Source of the DNA: Oxobacter pfennigii
Lineage (GTDB): Bacteria > Bacillota > Clostridia > Clostridiales > Oxobacteraceae
DNA length: 64,000 nucleotides
Assembly: GCF_001317355.1 (NCBI RefSeq)
Contig: NZ_LKET01000028.1
Coordinates: forward strand, 1-64,000
Direction: 5' to 3'
Every line of letters starts with the position of its first letter. Positions within the stretch are counted from its first letter, which is position 1. The notes beneath the pieces are model-generated. The model was not told where the DNA came from and made no database searches. It saw only the letters and a program-made list of their open reading frames with translations. Below, piece after piece: positions 36,514-46,438 of this stretch. A program made the translations under genes and the position numbers.

Positions 36514-37722
36514 TTAAGCTGTTTCTTTATAGAACGTAAGCCAGCATATAAAGGTTCTTTTCATCAAATCACCCATATTGGCCTTAGGTACTGCATTAAG
36601 TGCTATAACATCCATTTTTCCTATCTCCGCACCATCGCGGGTTGCAACTATTTCCCCCACTTTTTCGCCTTTTTTGATTTCCGCCTTTAAATCCTCGCTG
36701 ATTTTTATATCCTTGTTGATTTCTTTTTTACTGCCCTTTTCAACAAGGACAACAAAATCTCCGGAAGGTACGACGTCCACAGATGATTCTTTGCCTTTAA
36801 GTACTTTAATTTTTCCCAATACGTCATTCTTGTCAGCAAGTTTTATGACTTCATATCTTGCAAAGCCAAAATCAAGTAACTTACTTGTTTCCCTGTTTCT
36901 TACGTCCCTTGTAGGAGAGCCCATTACTACGGCAATAAGCCTCATGTCATTTCTTTTGGCAGTGGCGGAAATACAGAATTTTGCCGCTGACGTAGACCCT
37001 GTTTTTAGACCATCACAACCTTTGTAAAATTTGACAAGCCTATTTTTATTAACCATTGTGAAGGGCTCTGCCCTTCCTTCGGTTATAGTCTCCATCCAGA
37101 TTGTAGTGTAATTCAATATTTTTTCATGTTTTAAAACCTCTCTGGACATCAAAGCCACATCATAGGCTGTGGTATAGTGATTATCGATGGGAAGTCCGTT
37201 GGAATTTGAGAAGTGTGTATCCTTCATTCCCAGTTCCGAGGCTCTCTCATTCATTTTTTGAATAAACATCTCCTCCGAACCTTCCAGAAATTCTGCCAGG
37301 GCTACTGCTGCATCATTAGCAGATTCCACGCATACGCCTTTTAAAAGCTCTTCTACCGTTCTTACCTCTCCAGGTGACAAGTACAATTGGGTTCCGCCCA
37401 TGCTGCAGGCATATTCGCTTATTGTCACTTTATCACTTAGGCTTATCTTTCCCGAATCAACGGCTTCCATGGTTAAAAGCATGGTCATAATCTTGGTTAT
37501 GCTGGCAGGCGGAAGTTTTTCATTGGCCTTATTCTCATATAATACTTTGCCTGAAGAGAATTCCATAAGCACAGTTGATTTGGCATCTAAGTTTAGGGTG
37601 TCGGCAGATGCGGGACTGTCAGGGGTTAAGTTAAGTGCCATACTGTTTTCCGGGGGGGTAAATATAGTAATTGTGAAAACAGCAAGTAAAAATGCAAATA
37701 TCTTAGATGAAAATCTTTTCAC
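36514..37722 (-). CDS. dacF: D-alanyl-D-alanine carboxypeptidase DacF
   Basis: 402 aa, exported (signal peptide about 1-29). Active-site motifs SITK, SAN and KTG, then a PBP5 C-terminal domain. Position after pdp and xerD, in the spoIIM neighbourhood, matches Bacillus dacF, which modifies cortex peptidoglycan in the forespore. GTG start with AAAGGAGTG upstream. A GGGAAAAATA sequence about 30 nt upstream resembles a sigma-F/G -10, but the -35 is poor. Confidence 0.92.
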   Translation of the reverse strand: MKRFSSKIFAFLLAVFTITIFTPPENSMALNLTPDSPASADTLNLDAKSTVLMEFSSGKVLYENKANEKLPPASITKIMTMLLTMEAVDSGKISLSDKVTISEYACSMGGTQLYLSPGEVRTVEELLKGVCVESANDAAVALAEFLEGSEEMFIQKMNERASELGMKDTHFSNSNGLPIDNHYTTAYDVALMSREVLKHEKILNYTTIWMETITEGRAEPFTMVNKNRLVKFYKGCDGLKTGSTSAAKFCISATAKRNDMRLIAVVMGSPTRDVRNRETSKLLDFGFARYEVIKLADKNDVLGKIKVLKGKESSVDVVPSGDFVVLVEKGSKKEINKDIKISEDLKAEIKKGEKVGEIVATRDGAEIGKMDVIALNAVPKANMGDLMKRTFICWLTFYKETA

Positions 37723-37788
37723 AATATCACTCCTTTAAGTTTTCTCAAATGTATTTTTCCCCCGAAAATTACTATTATGTTACACGTA

Positions 37789-37818
37789 AAATGGAAACAT
37801 ATTGCTATGTTTCCATTT
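37789..37818 (-). terminator. Terminator of pdp
   Basis: 13-bp perfect stem AAATGGAAACATA / TATGTTTCCATTT with loop TTGC and a short T tract, 19 nt past the stop. Confidence 0.7.
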
Positions 37819-37836
37819 GTGAATTTTTTAAGTTTT

Positions 37837-39144
37837 TTAAACTACTGTACCGTATATAAGCTTAGGTGCCTGAACCTGATTTTTGGTTATAATTACAGCA
37901 TCATCGATTAATTTTATGCACTGTTTTATCTTATCCTCATCATTTCCGTGAATGGACATTATTGTATCGCCTTTACCTACGTAACTTCCTGACTTCCTTT
38001 TAAGTACAATTCCTACAGATAAATCAATGGTGCTTTCCTTTGTTTCTCTTCCTGCTCCTAGCACCAAAGAAGCCATGCCTATTTTATCGGCAAGTATGCT
38101 CTCTATAAAACCCTCATCCTTTGCGTTATAATCTACTTTATATTTTGAGACGGGCAAATTTTCATCAGGGTTATCTACTGCGTTTATGTCTCCCTTTTGA
38201 GCCTGTACAAATTCCTTGAATTTATTCAAGGCCGATTTGTTTTCAATTGTATTTTTGAGCATTTCCCGTGCCTCATCTATGTCTTTTGCTTTCCCGGCTA
38301 AGATAAGCATATGGCTGCCCAATACAAGGCAAAGCTCCATTAAATCCTCCGGTCCCTTGCCTTTTAGAGTATCAATAGCTTCTTTAACTTCCAGGGCATT
38401 GCCTACAGCAAGGCCTAGAGGCTCATCCATATGTGAAATTACTGCTATAGTTTTTCTCTTTAGGGAATTGCCTATATCCACCATTTCACGAGCCAGCTCG
38501 AAGGCATCGTTCATGTTCCTCATAAAGGCACCGCTTCCAACCTTTACATCCAATACAATGGCATCAGCGCCGGAGGCTATTTTTTTGCTCATAATGCTGG
38601 AGGCAATCAATGATATATTATCAACAGTAGCAGTTACATCACGAAGTGAATAAATTTTTTTATCGGCAGGAGCCAGATTTCCGGTCTGACTTCCTATTGA
38701 AAAGCCTATGGTGTTCACATTGCCTAGAAATGAATCACGGTTCATTTCAACGGTAAAGCCTTTTATTGATTCTAATTTGTCAATGGTGCCGCCCGTATGG
38801 CCCAACCCCCTGCCGGACATTTTTGCGACAGGGACACCGCAGGCTGCCACCATAGGTCCTAAGACCAGGGAAGTCTTATCTCCAACTCCTCCGGTGCTGT
38901 GCTTATCTACTTTAATTCCCTTTATGCCTGACAAATCCAGTCTGTCCCCCGAATTAACCATGGATAAAGTAAGGTCGGAAGTTTCCTGCTTGTTCATTTT
39001 TTGGAAATATACAGCCATTAAAAATGCTGCCGCCTGATAATCAGGGATATCTCCTTTGGTATAGTTTTGAACGAAAAAGTCTATTTCTTCTTTGGACAAC
39101 TCATAGCCGTTCCTTTTTTTAAGGATAATATCATACATCCTCAT
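37837..39144 (-). CDS. pdp: Pyrimidine-nucleoside phosphorylase
   Basis: 435 aa. KHSTGGVGDKTSL and GRGLGHTGGT signatures of the thymidine/pyrimidine phosphorylase family; cleaves uridine, thymidine and deoxyuridine with phosphate. Length typical. Lies between xerD and dacF, a clostridial variant of the Bacillus ripX-drm-punA-dacF order. Confidence 0.95.
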   Translation of the reverse strand: MRMYDIILKKRNGYELSKEEIDFFVQNYTKGDIPDYQAAAFLMAVYFQKMNKQETSDLTLSMVNSGDRLDLSGIKGIKVDKHSTGGVGDKTSLVLGPMVAACGVPVAKMSGRGLGHTGGTIDKLESIKGFTVEMNRDSFLGNVNTIGFSIGSQTGNLAPADKKIYSLRDVTATVDNISLIASSIMSKKIASGADAIVLDVKVGSGAFMRNMNDAFELAREMVDIGNSLKRKTIAVISHMDEPLGLAVGNALEVKEAIDTLKGKGPEDLMELCLVLGSHMLILAGKAKDIDEAREMLKNTIENKSALNKFKEFVQAQKGDINAVDNPDENLPVSKYKVDYNAKDEGFIESILADKIGMASLVLGAGRETKESTIDLSVGIVLKRKSGSYVGKGDTIMSIHGNDEDKIKQCIKLIDDAVIITKNQVQAPKLIYGTVV

Positions 39145-39178
39145 AAAACCATCTCCAAATTCTTAACATTATAAAACG

Positions 39179-39195
39179 AAGGGCTTTACGCCCTT
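39179..39195 (-). terminator. xerD hairpin
   Basis: AAGGGC, TTTAC loop, GCCCTT overlapping the xerD stop; T4 follows on the minus strand. Short stem. Confidence 0.55.
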
Positions 39196-40073
39196 GGATG
39201 TGATTTTTTATAAACTTCCTTTATCTTGTTTTTTGTAATCTGAGCATACACCTGTGTTGTGGATATATCGGAATGCCCCAGCATTTCCTGGACGGATTTC
39301 AAATCAGCTCCGTTTTCAAGCAAATGAGCTGCAAAGCAATGCCTCAATGTATGAGGAGTTATATCTATATCTATTTTTGCTTTTTTAGTATAGTATTTTA
39401 TGATTTTCCAAAAACCCTGGCGTGTAAGTCTGCTGCCATGAAAATTTACAAATAGAGCTTGTTCACTCTTTCCTTCTCTTAAAAGATAAGGCCTGTAATT
39501 TTGAATATACTGGGTCAAGGCTTTTAATGCCATGGTACCTATGGGAATTACCCTGTCCTTTGTACCTGTGCCGTTGCATTTGATAAATCCTAAATTCAAA
39601 TTTACATCATTTACATCCATAGCCACCAATTCCGATACCCTGATGCCCGTTGCATACAACAATTCCAGCATGCACTGATCCCTGCTTCCTTTGGGGTCGG
39701 TGATCAAAGGCTGTTTTAAGAGAAGCTCCACTTCTTTTATTGTAAGAATCCTCGGGAGCTTTTTTTCAATTCTCGGAGACTCAAGGTTTAAAGTTGGATT
39801 CTTATCTATGTATTTATTATTGAATAAAAACAGGTAAAAGGACCTTAAAGAAGCTAAGCTTCTGGATATGGAAGATGTGGCTTTCCCGCTTTTTTGAAGA
39901 TATATTAAATAGGCAATTATGTTTGTCTTGTTTATCTTCAATATTGAAAGATTGTTGTTTTTAACATAATCAAAAAATTGCCTTATATCGCGGCCATAGG
40001 ATTCCAAAGTATTTTTGCTTCGTCCTTTATCGCTGTTTAAATTAATTAGAAATTCATCCAATAGTTTATCCAT
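39186..40073 (-). CDS. xerD: Tyrosine recombinase XerD
   Basis: 295 aa; resolves chromosome dimers at dif with FtsK. Catalytic residues lie in TGIRVSEL (Arg), HTLRHCFA (His-x-x-Arg), GHSDISTTQVYA (His and the Tyr nucleophile). The open frame extends 24 codons upstream, but AAAGGAG 9 nt before ATG 40073 and the family start decide. Adjacent to spoIIM as in Bacillus. Confidence 0.94.
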   Translation of the reverse strand: MDKLLDEFLINLNSDKGRSKNTLESYGRDIRQFFDYVKNNNLSILKINKTNIIAYLIYLQKSGKATSSISRSLASLRSFYLFLFNNKYIDKNPTLNLESPRIEKKLPRILTIKEVELLLKQPLITDPKGSRDQCMLELLYATGIRVSELVAMDVNDVNLNLGFIKCNGTGTKDRVIPIGTMALKALTQYIQNYRPYLLREGKSEQALFVNFHGSRLTRQGFWKIIKYYTKKAKIDIDITPHTLRHCFAAHLLENGADLKSVQEMLGHSDISTTQVYAQITKNKIKEVYKKSHPRA

Positions 40074-40222
40074 GTGTAAGTCTCCTTTGGGTATAATCAT
40101 TAATATTATTACTTCAACACTAAAAACAAAAATCCTCCAAAACATATAATAAAATAATACAATAAGTTAATGAAATTATACATTGGTATATTTTGTAATT
40201 ATAACTGCAATTATGTATAAAA

Positions 40223-40867
40223 TCAAGGGGCAAGATAATTGGAAATAAGCTTAATGAATACCGGGATTATGTATGCTTCAATGAGGCTTCCCATAATAGA
40301 AATTATAAATAGAATTATCATAAGCAAGCAATAGGAAAAAAATTTCTGCCAGTAGTTGTTTGTCCATCTTTTTGCCAGCCTGTCTTTTATAATCATCATG
40401 GAAAAGCTTATGGATATTACACAGGAAGCTATCATACAGGGTATTACAATTAGATTATGAGGAACAATTGCGCTGAAGGTGAAGAAAAGGCCTTTTAGTC
40501 CCAGACCGTTTATTAAAAATGCAACGGTAAAGCCTATTATAAAACCTCTTATTCCTATTATCAAAAGAGCTATCGGTATTCCTATGACGGTTATTCCTAA
40601 AATCCAAATTATGAAGGAGGTTTGAAGATTATTTTTGATGGATTGGCTTAAAACGGACATACTATCAACATTGGTATTGGTCAATATTTGAAAAAAACCC
40701 TCCAGATAATTAATAAGTGACTGTTTTTGTACATCATCTATGGATTTTACAGTAAATGCTCCTGCAGCCACTCCTATTGAAAAAAACAATATCACAGTGG
40801 AATATAAAAACATGTTTGATTTAACATGATTTGAGATTGTTTCTTTTAATCTTTTGCTCTTAAACAA
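40223..40867 (-). CDS. spoIIM: Stage II sporulation protein M
   Basis: 214 aa, five or so membrane segments; member of the SpoIIDMP engulfment peptidoglycan machinery. The conserved N-terminal amphipathic region and PHNLIVIPCMI segment are visible. The nudF-spoIIM-xerD order is that of Bacillus. Confidence 0.93.
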   Translation of the reverse strand: MFKSKRLKETISNHVKSNMFLYSTVILFFSIGVAAGAFTVKSIDDVQKQSLINYLEGFFQILTNTNVDSMSVLSQSIKNNLQTSFIIWILGITVIGIPIALLIIGIRGFIIGFTVAFLINGLGLKGLFFTFSAIVPHNLIVIPCMIASCVISISFSMMIIKDRLAKRWTNNYWQKFFSYCLLMIILFIISIMGSLIEAYIIPVFIKLISNYLAP

Positions 40868-40958
40868 AAAAATCCCCCCCTATCTATAAAAGATATTATG
40901 CTTGAGCTCAGGAGGTTATGATTAAATTTTGTATTAAGAGATTTTTGAATCTTTATAA

Positions 40959-41492
40959 TTATCTCTCTATAAACTGTGAATATAAAAGTATTCCGCATAT
41001 GCTTTTGGCATCGGTGATTTCGCCTGATTGTATCATCTCAAGAGCGCTGTCTAAAGTTACATATAATATATCCATAAATTCATCATCATCCCTGTTTAAG
41101 GCACCCTCTTTAAATTCATCTGCAAAAAAAAGATGAAGCCTTTCGTTGGAGAACCCCGGAGATGTAAATATGCTGCATAGGGGTTTTAGGTTAAGGGGAA
41201 TAAGTCCTGTTTCCTCCTCTAATTCTCTGAGAGCACAGTGCTGCGGTTCTTCATTTTTTTCAAGCTTGCCTGCAGGAATTTCGACTAAGGTGTTATCCAG
41301 AGGCTTTCTGAATTGCTTTACCAGGACTATTTTCTTATCCTTAACTGCTACTATGGCAACTCCCCCGTTATGTTCAACAATTTCCCTGTACGCCGTTCTT
41401 CCATCGGGAAGGGATACGTCATCTATTCTTAAATTTATTATTTTACCCTGAAATATATTTTTGGAGCTGATAGTTTTTTCATGGAATTCCAT
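40959..41492 (-). CDS. nudF: ADP-ribose pyrophosphatase (Nudix)
   Basis: 177 aa. The Nudix box is complete (GKLEKNEEPQHCALRE followed by LEEETGL). The N-terminal domain and a conserved GFSNE(R) region fit the NudF subfamily, which hydrolyses ADP-ribose. An RBS (GGAGGTAAT) precedes the ATG. Confidence 0.93.
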   Translation of the reverse strand: MEFHEKTISSKNIFQGKIINLRIDDVSLPDGRTAYREIVEHNGGVAIVAVKDKKIVLVKQFRKPLDNTLVEIPAGKLEKNEEPQHCALRELEEETGLIPLNLKPLCSIFTSPGFSNERLHLFFADEFKEGALNRDDDEFMDILYVTLDSALEMIQSGEITDAKSICGILLYSQFIER

Positions 41493-41566
41493 TATATTAC
41501 CTCCGAAGAAATATTTATATTTTTTTACGCATATAATAACTATATCAAAATAAGGGAGGATAATCT

Positions 41567-41746
41567 ATGTTAATTATAAAAGATAACAATTGTCTGTATT
41601 ACAGGGGTACAGTTAAAGAATTTGCCGCCTTTTTAAGAAATACTATGTGGCCGGATATGACCCTGAAAGAATTTTTAAAAATCAAAAACAGGATTATTCT
41701 TTCAAATGAAAATAGGAATAAAAGGCAGCTGCTTGGCAGGTCATGA
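41567..41746 (+). CDS. Small protein, 59 aa, unknown
   Basis: MLIIKDNNCLYYRGTVKEF begins a well-formed frame ending KRQLLGRS. AAGGGAGG lies 7 nt before ATG 41567, and TATAAT at 41531-41536 may be its -10. It is the only plus-strand gene in this stretch and its last 53 nt overlap the end of the convergent DUF3866 gene. Family not recognised; one Cys and a basic C-terminus. Confidence 0.65.
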   Translation: MLIIKDNNCLYYRGTVKEFAAFLRNTMWPDMTLKEFLKIKNRIILSNENRNKRQLLGRS

Positions 41747-42776
41747 AAAATTCTTTGTCTTCCTCTATCCCTCTTCCCATGGTGTTTGCTTTTGTTTTAT
41801 AATGACTTAAGGCTTTATGCAATATATCCGAACTTACAAATTTCAAAATATGTTTTTTCATTATATCTGCCGAATGTATTTGTGAAAATAAAAAATCCAT
41901 TTTTTCAGCTTCAAGTATTGGGAAAACCACATTTGCCGATGTATTTGAAATCTCAGATAAAATTGTAAGAGTATGGTGGCTTATGCCGTAATGTCTCTCC
42001 CTTTTATCGGCAAAGCTTATTCTGGGTGTGAATACCGGAGTGCCCTTTAAGGTGTTTATGCAATCAATAATATGGCCTTGTTCAACTCCGGAAAAACCGT
42101 ATTTTGTACCTGTGCCTATTATTCCGGGCCCCATGGTCACTATGGCTATATCGCAGCTTAAAACTCCCTTTGCGGCAACAAGGGCATCATAGATATTAAC
42201 TGCTTCAATATCCCCTCCGAAGGCATTGCCGCAGGTTATTGTACAGGCCAATATCCCTTTTTGTTTTAATTCTCTGACACTGTCGGAAAAGTCGATGGGA
42301 AGACAGCCTCTGTCGGTCATAATGTATGCGATTTTAATGTTATTTTTCAGGTATTTTAAACAGCAAGCTATAGGTGACAGCATGCTGTGAAGCTCTCCTA
42401 CTATAACCGCCATATTATTAAGACTTTTAAAACCATCGATTTTTTCCCTGTATATTCCTTCCCTCTCGGAAATACAATGGCATTTTATCTGATAAGGAGT
42501 ATAATTTAATTTCATAATATGACCTTCATCATCAATGTCCGATGTGGTGCCTGTAGATTCATTTATGATTACAAAGTCATAGCCTCCGCTTCCTAATTTA
42601 AGATAGTTTGAGGTATTGTTTACATAGACTATATCCCCCGCCTTTATATCTCCTGTCAGCATATTATAATTTATGGTTTTGACCAAAATGCCTTTTATAA
42701 TAATATTTACAACGGCAATCCTCTCATCCTTAAAAAAAATATCATGTACTTCCCCTTTTCGTATGCGCATCATCAT
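41694..42776 (-). CDS. DUF3866 family protein
   Basis: 360 aa, matching the clostridial DUF3866 family by its N-terminus (KGEVHDIFFKDERIAVVNI) and MGPGIIGTGTKYGFSG segment. The central region contains AVIVGELHSMLSPIACCLKY and a Rossmann-like pattern; function unknown. Overlaps the GT4-type gene by 35 nt, so the two are likely co-translated. Confidence 0.85.
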   Translation of the reverse strand: MMMRIRKGEVHDIFFKDERIAVVNIIIKGILVKTINYNMLTGDIKAGDIVYVNNTSNYLKLGSGGYDFVIINESTGTTSDIDDEGHIMKLNYTPYQIKCHCISEREGIYREKIDGFKSLNNMAVIVGELHSMLSPIACCLKYLKNNIKIAYIMTDRGCLPIDFSDSVRELKQKGILACTITCGNAFGGDIEAVNIYDALVAAKGVLSCDIAIVTMGPGIIGTGTKYGFSGVEQGHIIDCINTLKGTPVFTPRISFADKRERHYGISHHTLTILSEISNTSANVVFPILEAEKMDFLFSQIHSADIMKKHILKFVSSDILHKALSHYKTKANTMGRGIEEDKEFFMTCQAAAFYSYFHLKE

Positions 42777-43602
42777 AATTTTTCACCCTTCCAAGTGAGT
42801 CTATGAAGTTCAACAGTTGATTGCTGCTGATAAATTCACTGATGGATTTTCTTTCTGAATATATGTGAACATAGAATAAAAAAAGCAGAAACAAAAATCT
42901 GATACCTGTATGGGAAATTGATGAAATAAATATGCCTAAGAAGATGCCTAAAGCATTTGAGCCTGTATCCCCTAGCATACAAATTTCTTTAAGCTCATAG
43001 GGCATATATATTAATATGGATATGATTATTGCTGTATTTAAAAGTATATATAAATTACTGAAGTCAAAAATTAAGAATAAAAGCATTGAAAAAAACAGAT
43101 ATACCTTCAAAGCTCTTCCCGGCCGTAAATCTAAAAGGTTGAAGAAATTCTGAGTCAGTGAAATAATAGCCACATTAATTAAAAAATCAATATTTTTATA
43201 GTCTGATATTATGCAAATAATCAAAGAAATAAAAAAGCTTACAATTGCCTTTATCATGCCTGCGGTTATCCTGCCCTGGAATAATGACTTTATATGACCC
43301 GTAAAGCCCTTTGGTGTATCTTTGGAGCGGTCATCCATATACCCTGTGAAGGATGCGGATAATACACCTATAATCACATATAGCAGCTTAATATCATCAT
43401 TTAAATTCATTGTATTTTTCACAAGCATTAAATACATACAAAATAAGAGTATCTCTATGGTAAAATATACTCCTGCACAGTTTAGAACTTTTTTATTATT
43501 ATAGTTTATCGCAGGACTGTTTGATTCCAAAAAAGTTAAAATCAAAGGAAGAAAAAATAAAGAAGACAGAATAGATATAATAATTAAGCCTGATATCAAC
43601 AT
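42742..43602 (-). CDS. MraY/WecA-like phospho-sugar transferase, integral membrane
   Basis: 286 aa, about eight membrane helices. The polyprenyl-phosphate N-acetylhexosamine-1-P transferase motifs are present: GYMDDRS, NFFNLLDLRPGRALK and LGDTGSNALG. Shorter than MraY (about 320 aa) and paired with a GT2 glycosyltransferase and SteA, so it may build a lipid-linked envelope glycan rather than lipid I. Confidence 0.85.
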   Translation of the reverse strand: MLISGLIIISILSSLFFLPLILTFLESNSPAINYNNKKVLNCAGVYFTIEILLFCMYLMLVKNTMNLNDDIKLLYVIIGVLSASFTGYMDDRSKDTPKGFTGHIKSLFQGRITAGMIKAIVSFFISLIICIISDYKNIDFLINVAIISLTQNFFNLLDLRPGRALKVYLFFSMLLFLIFDFSNLYILLNTAIIISILIYMPYELKEICMLGDTGSNALGIFLGIFISSISHTGIRFLFLLFLFYVHIYSERKSISEFISSNQLLNFIDSLGRVKNYDDAHTKRGST

Positions 43603-43603
43603 A

Positions 43604-44278
43604 TCACCTCATAAGCTCTCTTAAAAATACGAGAAGCACGTCTTTAAACTGTATGGATCTATGAATGTAGCCTTTGATATCACCCTTTGTAATTCTGTGT
43701 CTGAAATTTATGTGTATATACCCTATCTTGTAGCCGCACCTAATGGCATCGATCAGCATACCTGTCTCTATACCAAAACCGCTGTGAAATTTTACTCTTT
43801 CATTCGTAAGCACACTTTTTCTTATAACTCTCTGGCCGGATAAAGGGCATGGAAAATCAATTCCTGTAAAAAACTTTACAGAGAATCTGGAAAATTTACG
43901 CAGCAATCCCATTCCACCGCTGCCTGCAGTTTCAGGTATATTTGCAATGCTCATATCTAAATTTTCCTTTATTACTTGCTGTATCATTTCTTCAACTTTA
44001 GATGCTGATTCTCCTAAATCCCCATCTAAAAAGGCATATATATCGGCATCAATACTTTTAACTCCATTATAAAGAGATGCCGACTTACCCATGTTTCTTC
44101 CGTTTTTTAGTTTTATAATACCTTCCATGGAGGATATTATATCCCAGGTGTTATCAGTGGAGCCATCATCAATTACCACAATCTTATCTATTAAATCAAT
44201 TTTCCCAAGAGCGGTTATTGTGGCATAAAGATATTTCTCCTCATTATATAAGGGAATTATTGCACATATCTTTGGCAT
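43604..44278 (-). CDS. Glycosyltransferase family 2
   Basis: 224 aa GT-A enzyme. IPLYNEEKYLY start, DDGSTDNTW and the metal-binding LDGDLGES are present; GSGGMGLLRKF follows. Resembles dolichyl-phosphate mannose/polyprenol glycosyltransferases without the C-terminal membrane domain. One base separates it from the membrane transferase gene. Confidence 0.88.
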   Translation of the reverse strand: MPKICAIIPLYNEEKYLYATITALGKIDLIDKIVVIDDGSTDNTWDIISSMEGIIKLKNGRNMGKSASLYNGVKSIDADIYAFLDGDLGESASKVEEMIQQVIKENLDMSIANIPETAGSGGMGLLRKFSRFSVKFFTGIDFPCPLSGQRVIRKSVLTNERVKFHSGFGIETGMLIDAIRCGYKIGYIHINFRHRITKGDIKGYIHRSIQFKDVLLVFLRELMR

Positions 44279-44297
44279 AAGTAAGCTCCCTATTTGT

Positions 44298-45413
44298 TTA
44301 TTTGATGCTTAAAAAGGTTTTTATGCTCGAAATAATGCTATCAAATAATAAGCTGTTATAAAAAAGGATGGGCAGTAAAATTACAAGGCATAAAAGCAAG
44401 AACGATGCTTTCATGTAATTTTGCTTATTGTATTTTAATATGCTCTCCATTCCCTTTAACTCAGTTAATTTAGAACCATAGAGCATTCTAAGGAGCAATG
44501 TACTGGACATTCCCTGCCTCTTTTTTTCTAAGAATTCATCTATTCCCGTATGACTGCCTATGGTGAAAATACGCAATGCTCCATATGATGCAGCCAAAAT
44601 AACGGCAGCGTCCTCAGATGTACCTTTCACAGAAATAAGCTTGTAATTTAAATTCAAAGATCTTGTTCTATCCTCTCCGGGAGCATATCCGTCCAGATAG
44701 CTGTGAACCAATATCTCTTGAGCACCTTTTAAGGATTTATCGCTTACGCTGTCCATATCACCTATAATTATATGGCTTTTTACCCTTAAGTCATATAGGG
44801 CGTCAGCACCGCCGTCTACACTTATAATAACCGGATTTTTATTTGCGATATAATTTTTAACAAGCATTAAGTCCTGCCTATAACCTCGGCCTCTGGAGAC
44901 AATTATAACCTCCCTGCCTTCGATTTCTGTGCTGATTTCAGGTAAACATACATTACTTAAAAAATACTGAAACTCCTCCTGCATATGATTGATGGTATTT
45001 TTAATGAAATTTTCCTTAGTTTCATGTAATATGAGCGAATATTGATTCAGCTCTTTAATATCATCACTTGTGATGGGTTTTAAGTAGCACCAGAACTGAT
45101 TATTTATATGAAGTTCGGAATCTATAATACATATGGCATCCCCATCATGAATTATATTGAAAATTTCTCCATCCTTAACATCAAAGATATATATTCCCTC
45201 TTCTAAAAGGTATTTTACCCCCTCATTTGAGCTGCTGGGTTCAAGAGAAGGTGCGCAATTTAATATAGCTTTTATTTTTTTATTTGCTAAATCCTGTGCA
45301 GCCACAAGATCTATGCCCTTATGGCTTATAATGGGAATGCAGTCTTTTTTTAATGTATGTATTAAATGTTTTGTCAATTTACTTTTGCTGGCTTTTCCTG
45401 TTATCCTCGTCAT
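44298..45413 (-). CDS. steA: SteA-like putative cytokinetic-ring protein
   Basis: 371 aa. Central thiamine-pyrophosphokinase-like fold (ISVDGGADALYDLRVK, IIGDMDSVSD) and one membrane segment at the C-terminus (ASFLLLCLVILLPILFY) match SteA, which in Corynebacterium works with SteB at the division septum. The open frame starts three codons earlier; AAAGGTAG spacing supports ATG 45413. Divergent from the lipoprotein gene. Confidence 0.85.
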   Translation of the reverse strand: MTRITGKASKSKLTKHLIHTLKKDCIPIISHKGIDLVAAQDLANKKIKAILNCAPSLEPSSSNEGVKYLLEEGIYIFDVKDGEIFNIIHDGDAICIIDSELHINNQFWCYLKPITSDDIKELNQYSLILHETKENFIKNTINHMQEEFQYFLSNVCLPEISTEIEGREVIIVSRGRGYRQDLMLVKNYIANKNPVIISVDGGADALYDLRVKSHIIIGDMDSVSDKSLKGAQEILVHSYLDGYAPGEDRTRSLNLNYKLISVKGTSEDAAVILAASYGALRIFTIGSHTGIDEFLEKKRQGMSSTLLLRMLYGSKLTELKGMESILKYNKQNYMKASFLLLCLVILLPILFYNSLLFDSIISSIKTFLSIK

Positions 45414-45517
45414 ATATATCATCTACCTTTGATAGAAATCTATATATGTATTATTTATTTAACCTATAAAAATTATTTATATTATATTGCTTTATAAAAT
45501 AATAAGAATACCGGCAA

Positions 45518-45546
45518 TTTACTTTTCTGCTTGCATATTATATAAT
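45518..45546 (+). promoter_or_regulatory. Promoter of the lipoprotein gene
   Basis: TTTACT (45518-45523), 17-nt spacer, TATAAT (45541-45546). Confidence 0.7.
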
Positions 45547-45579
45547 AATTTATAATTTAACAAAATAGGAGGAATGAAA

Positions 45580-46170
45580 TTGAAAAAATCACTAATAGGT
45601 GTATTTTTAATATTTACTATGATGTTAGGAATTACATCCTGTTCAGATAATATAAAAAGTGATGAAGAAATCAAAGCCGGGGTAAATAAAAAAGAAGCGG
45701 CTTTAAATACAGTTAACCTGCCTGTTCAAAACAGTGAAGATGAATCGATGGTAGCGGTATTGCCTATTACATCCTTAGATATTGAGGCAGGGAAAAAAAC
45801 CATAAGCGATTATTTCCAGGCCTTAAAAACAAGTGATACAGTTATTCTAAGTGAATATTTGAATTATAATATGCTAAAATACAGAGAAATCGGTGCATGC
45901 AATATAAGCGGCAGCAACGGAAGCTTGTGGATGCTCTATGATGATAACTTCAAACCGGATCTTATCAATATAGAGGATACACCAAAATATAATTTTGATC
46001 CGGTTAATATAATAAAGCAATATAAAAATGACAGCGGCAGAGAGCCTTATAAGACCATGAGCTTGCATGTTTATTTTGCTTATGGGGGCAAAAACAATGA
46101 ATGGGATTTTATACTCCTTAAAGAAGCTGAGACAGACCCATGGAAAATACATCTTTGGAGGGATTCATAA
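45580..46170 (+). CDS. Hypothetical lipoprotein
   Basis: 196 aa. Lipoprotein signal peptide [11 protein letters not shown]... with lipobox ITSC (Cys near 21), then an acidic linker and a globular domain ([19 protein letters not shown]) that looks like an NTF2-like or DUF4829-type extracellular domain. AGGAGG is too close to ATG 45574 but 7 nt from TTG 45580, which is preferred. Function unknown. Confidence 0.75.
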
Positions 46171-46184
46171 ATATTCCAAATCAT

Positions 46185-46438
46185 ACTGTTTAATGCAGCT
46201 TGCAAGCCTTCGGTTGCATATATCTTACGTACTTGATTTATGGTTGTAGGTGAAACACCAAATAGTTCTGCTAACTCCCGGTTATCTTTTTTTCGCTCAA
46301 TAAGTCTATCATTGTATGGAGTAGAATATTTGCATGCATTATTGTTTTTGCAGAATGTTTTCCACTTTTATGGGTAATTGATTGAAGTTGCTCAATTTCT
46401 TCTGTTGATAAATTCACTTCATAAACTTTCTTTGGCAT
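46185..46438 (-). pseudogene. IS630-family transposase N-terminal remnant, frameshifted
   Basis: Begins MPKKVYEVNLSTEEIEQLQS and KHSAKTIMHANILL, the IS630 OrfA start. At about 46320 the frame shifts and continues as ERKKDNRELAELFGVSPTTI and VRKIYATEGLQAAL. It stops being recognisable near 46190, against the lipoprotein 3' end. Only the HTH part survives; no DDE domain. Confidence 0.75.

Noticed and set aside
37725-37760. Sigma-F/G promoter upstream of dacF
   Set aside because: The -10-like GGGAAAAATA is fair, but no acceptable -35 lies at the right spacing, so it is only mentioned under dacF.
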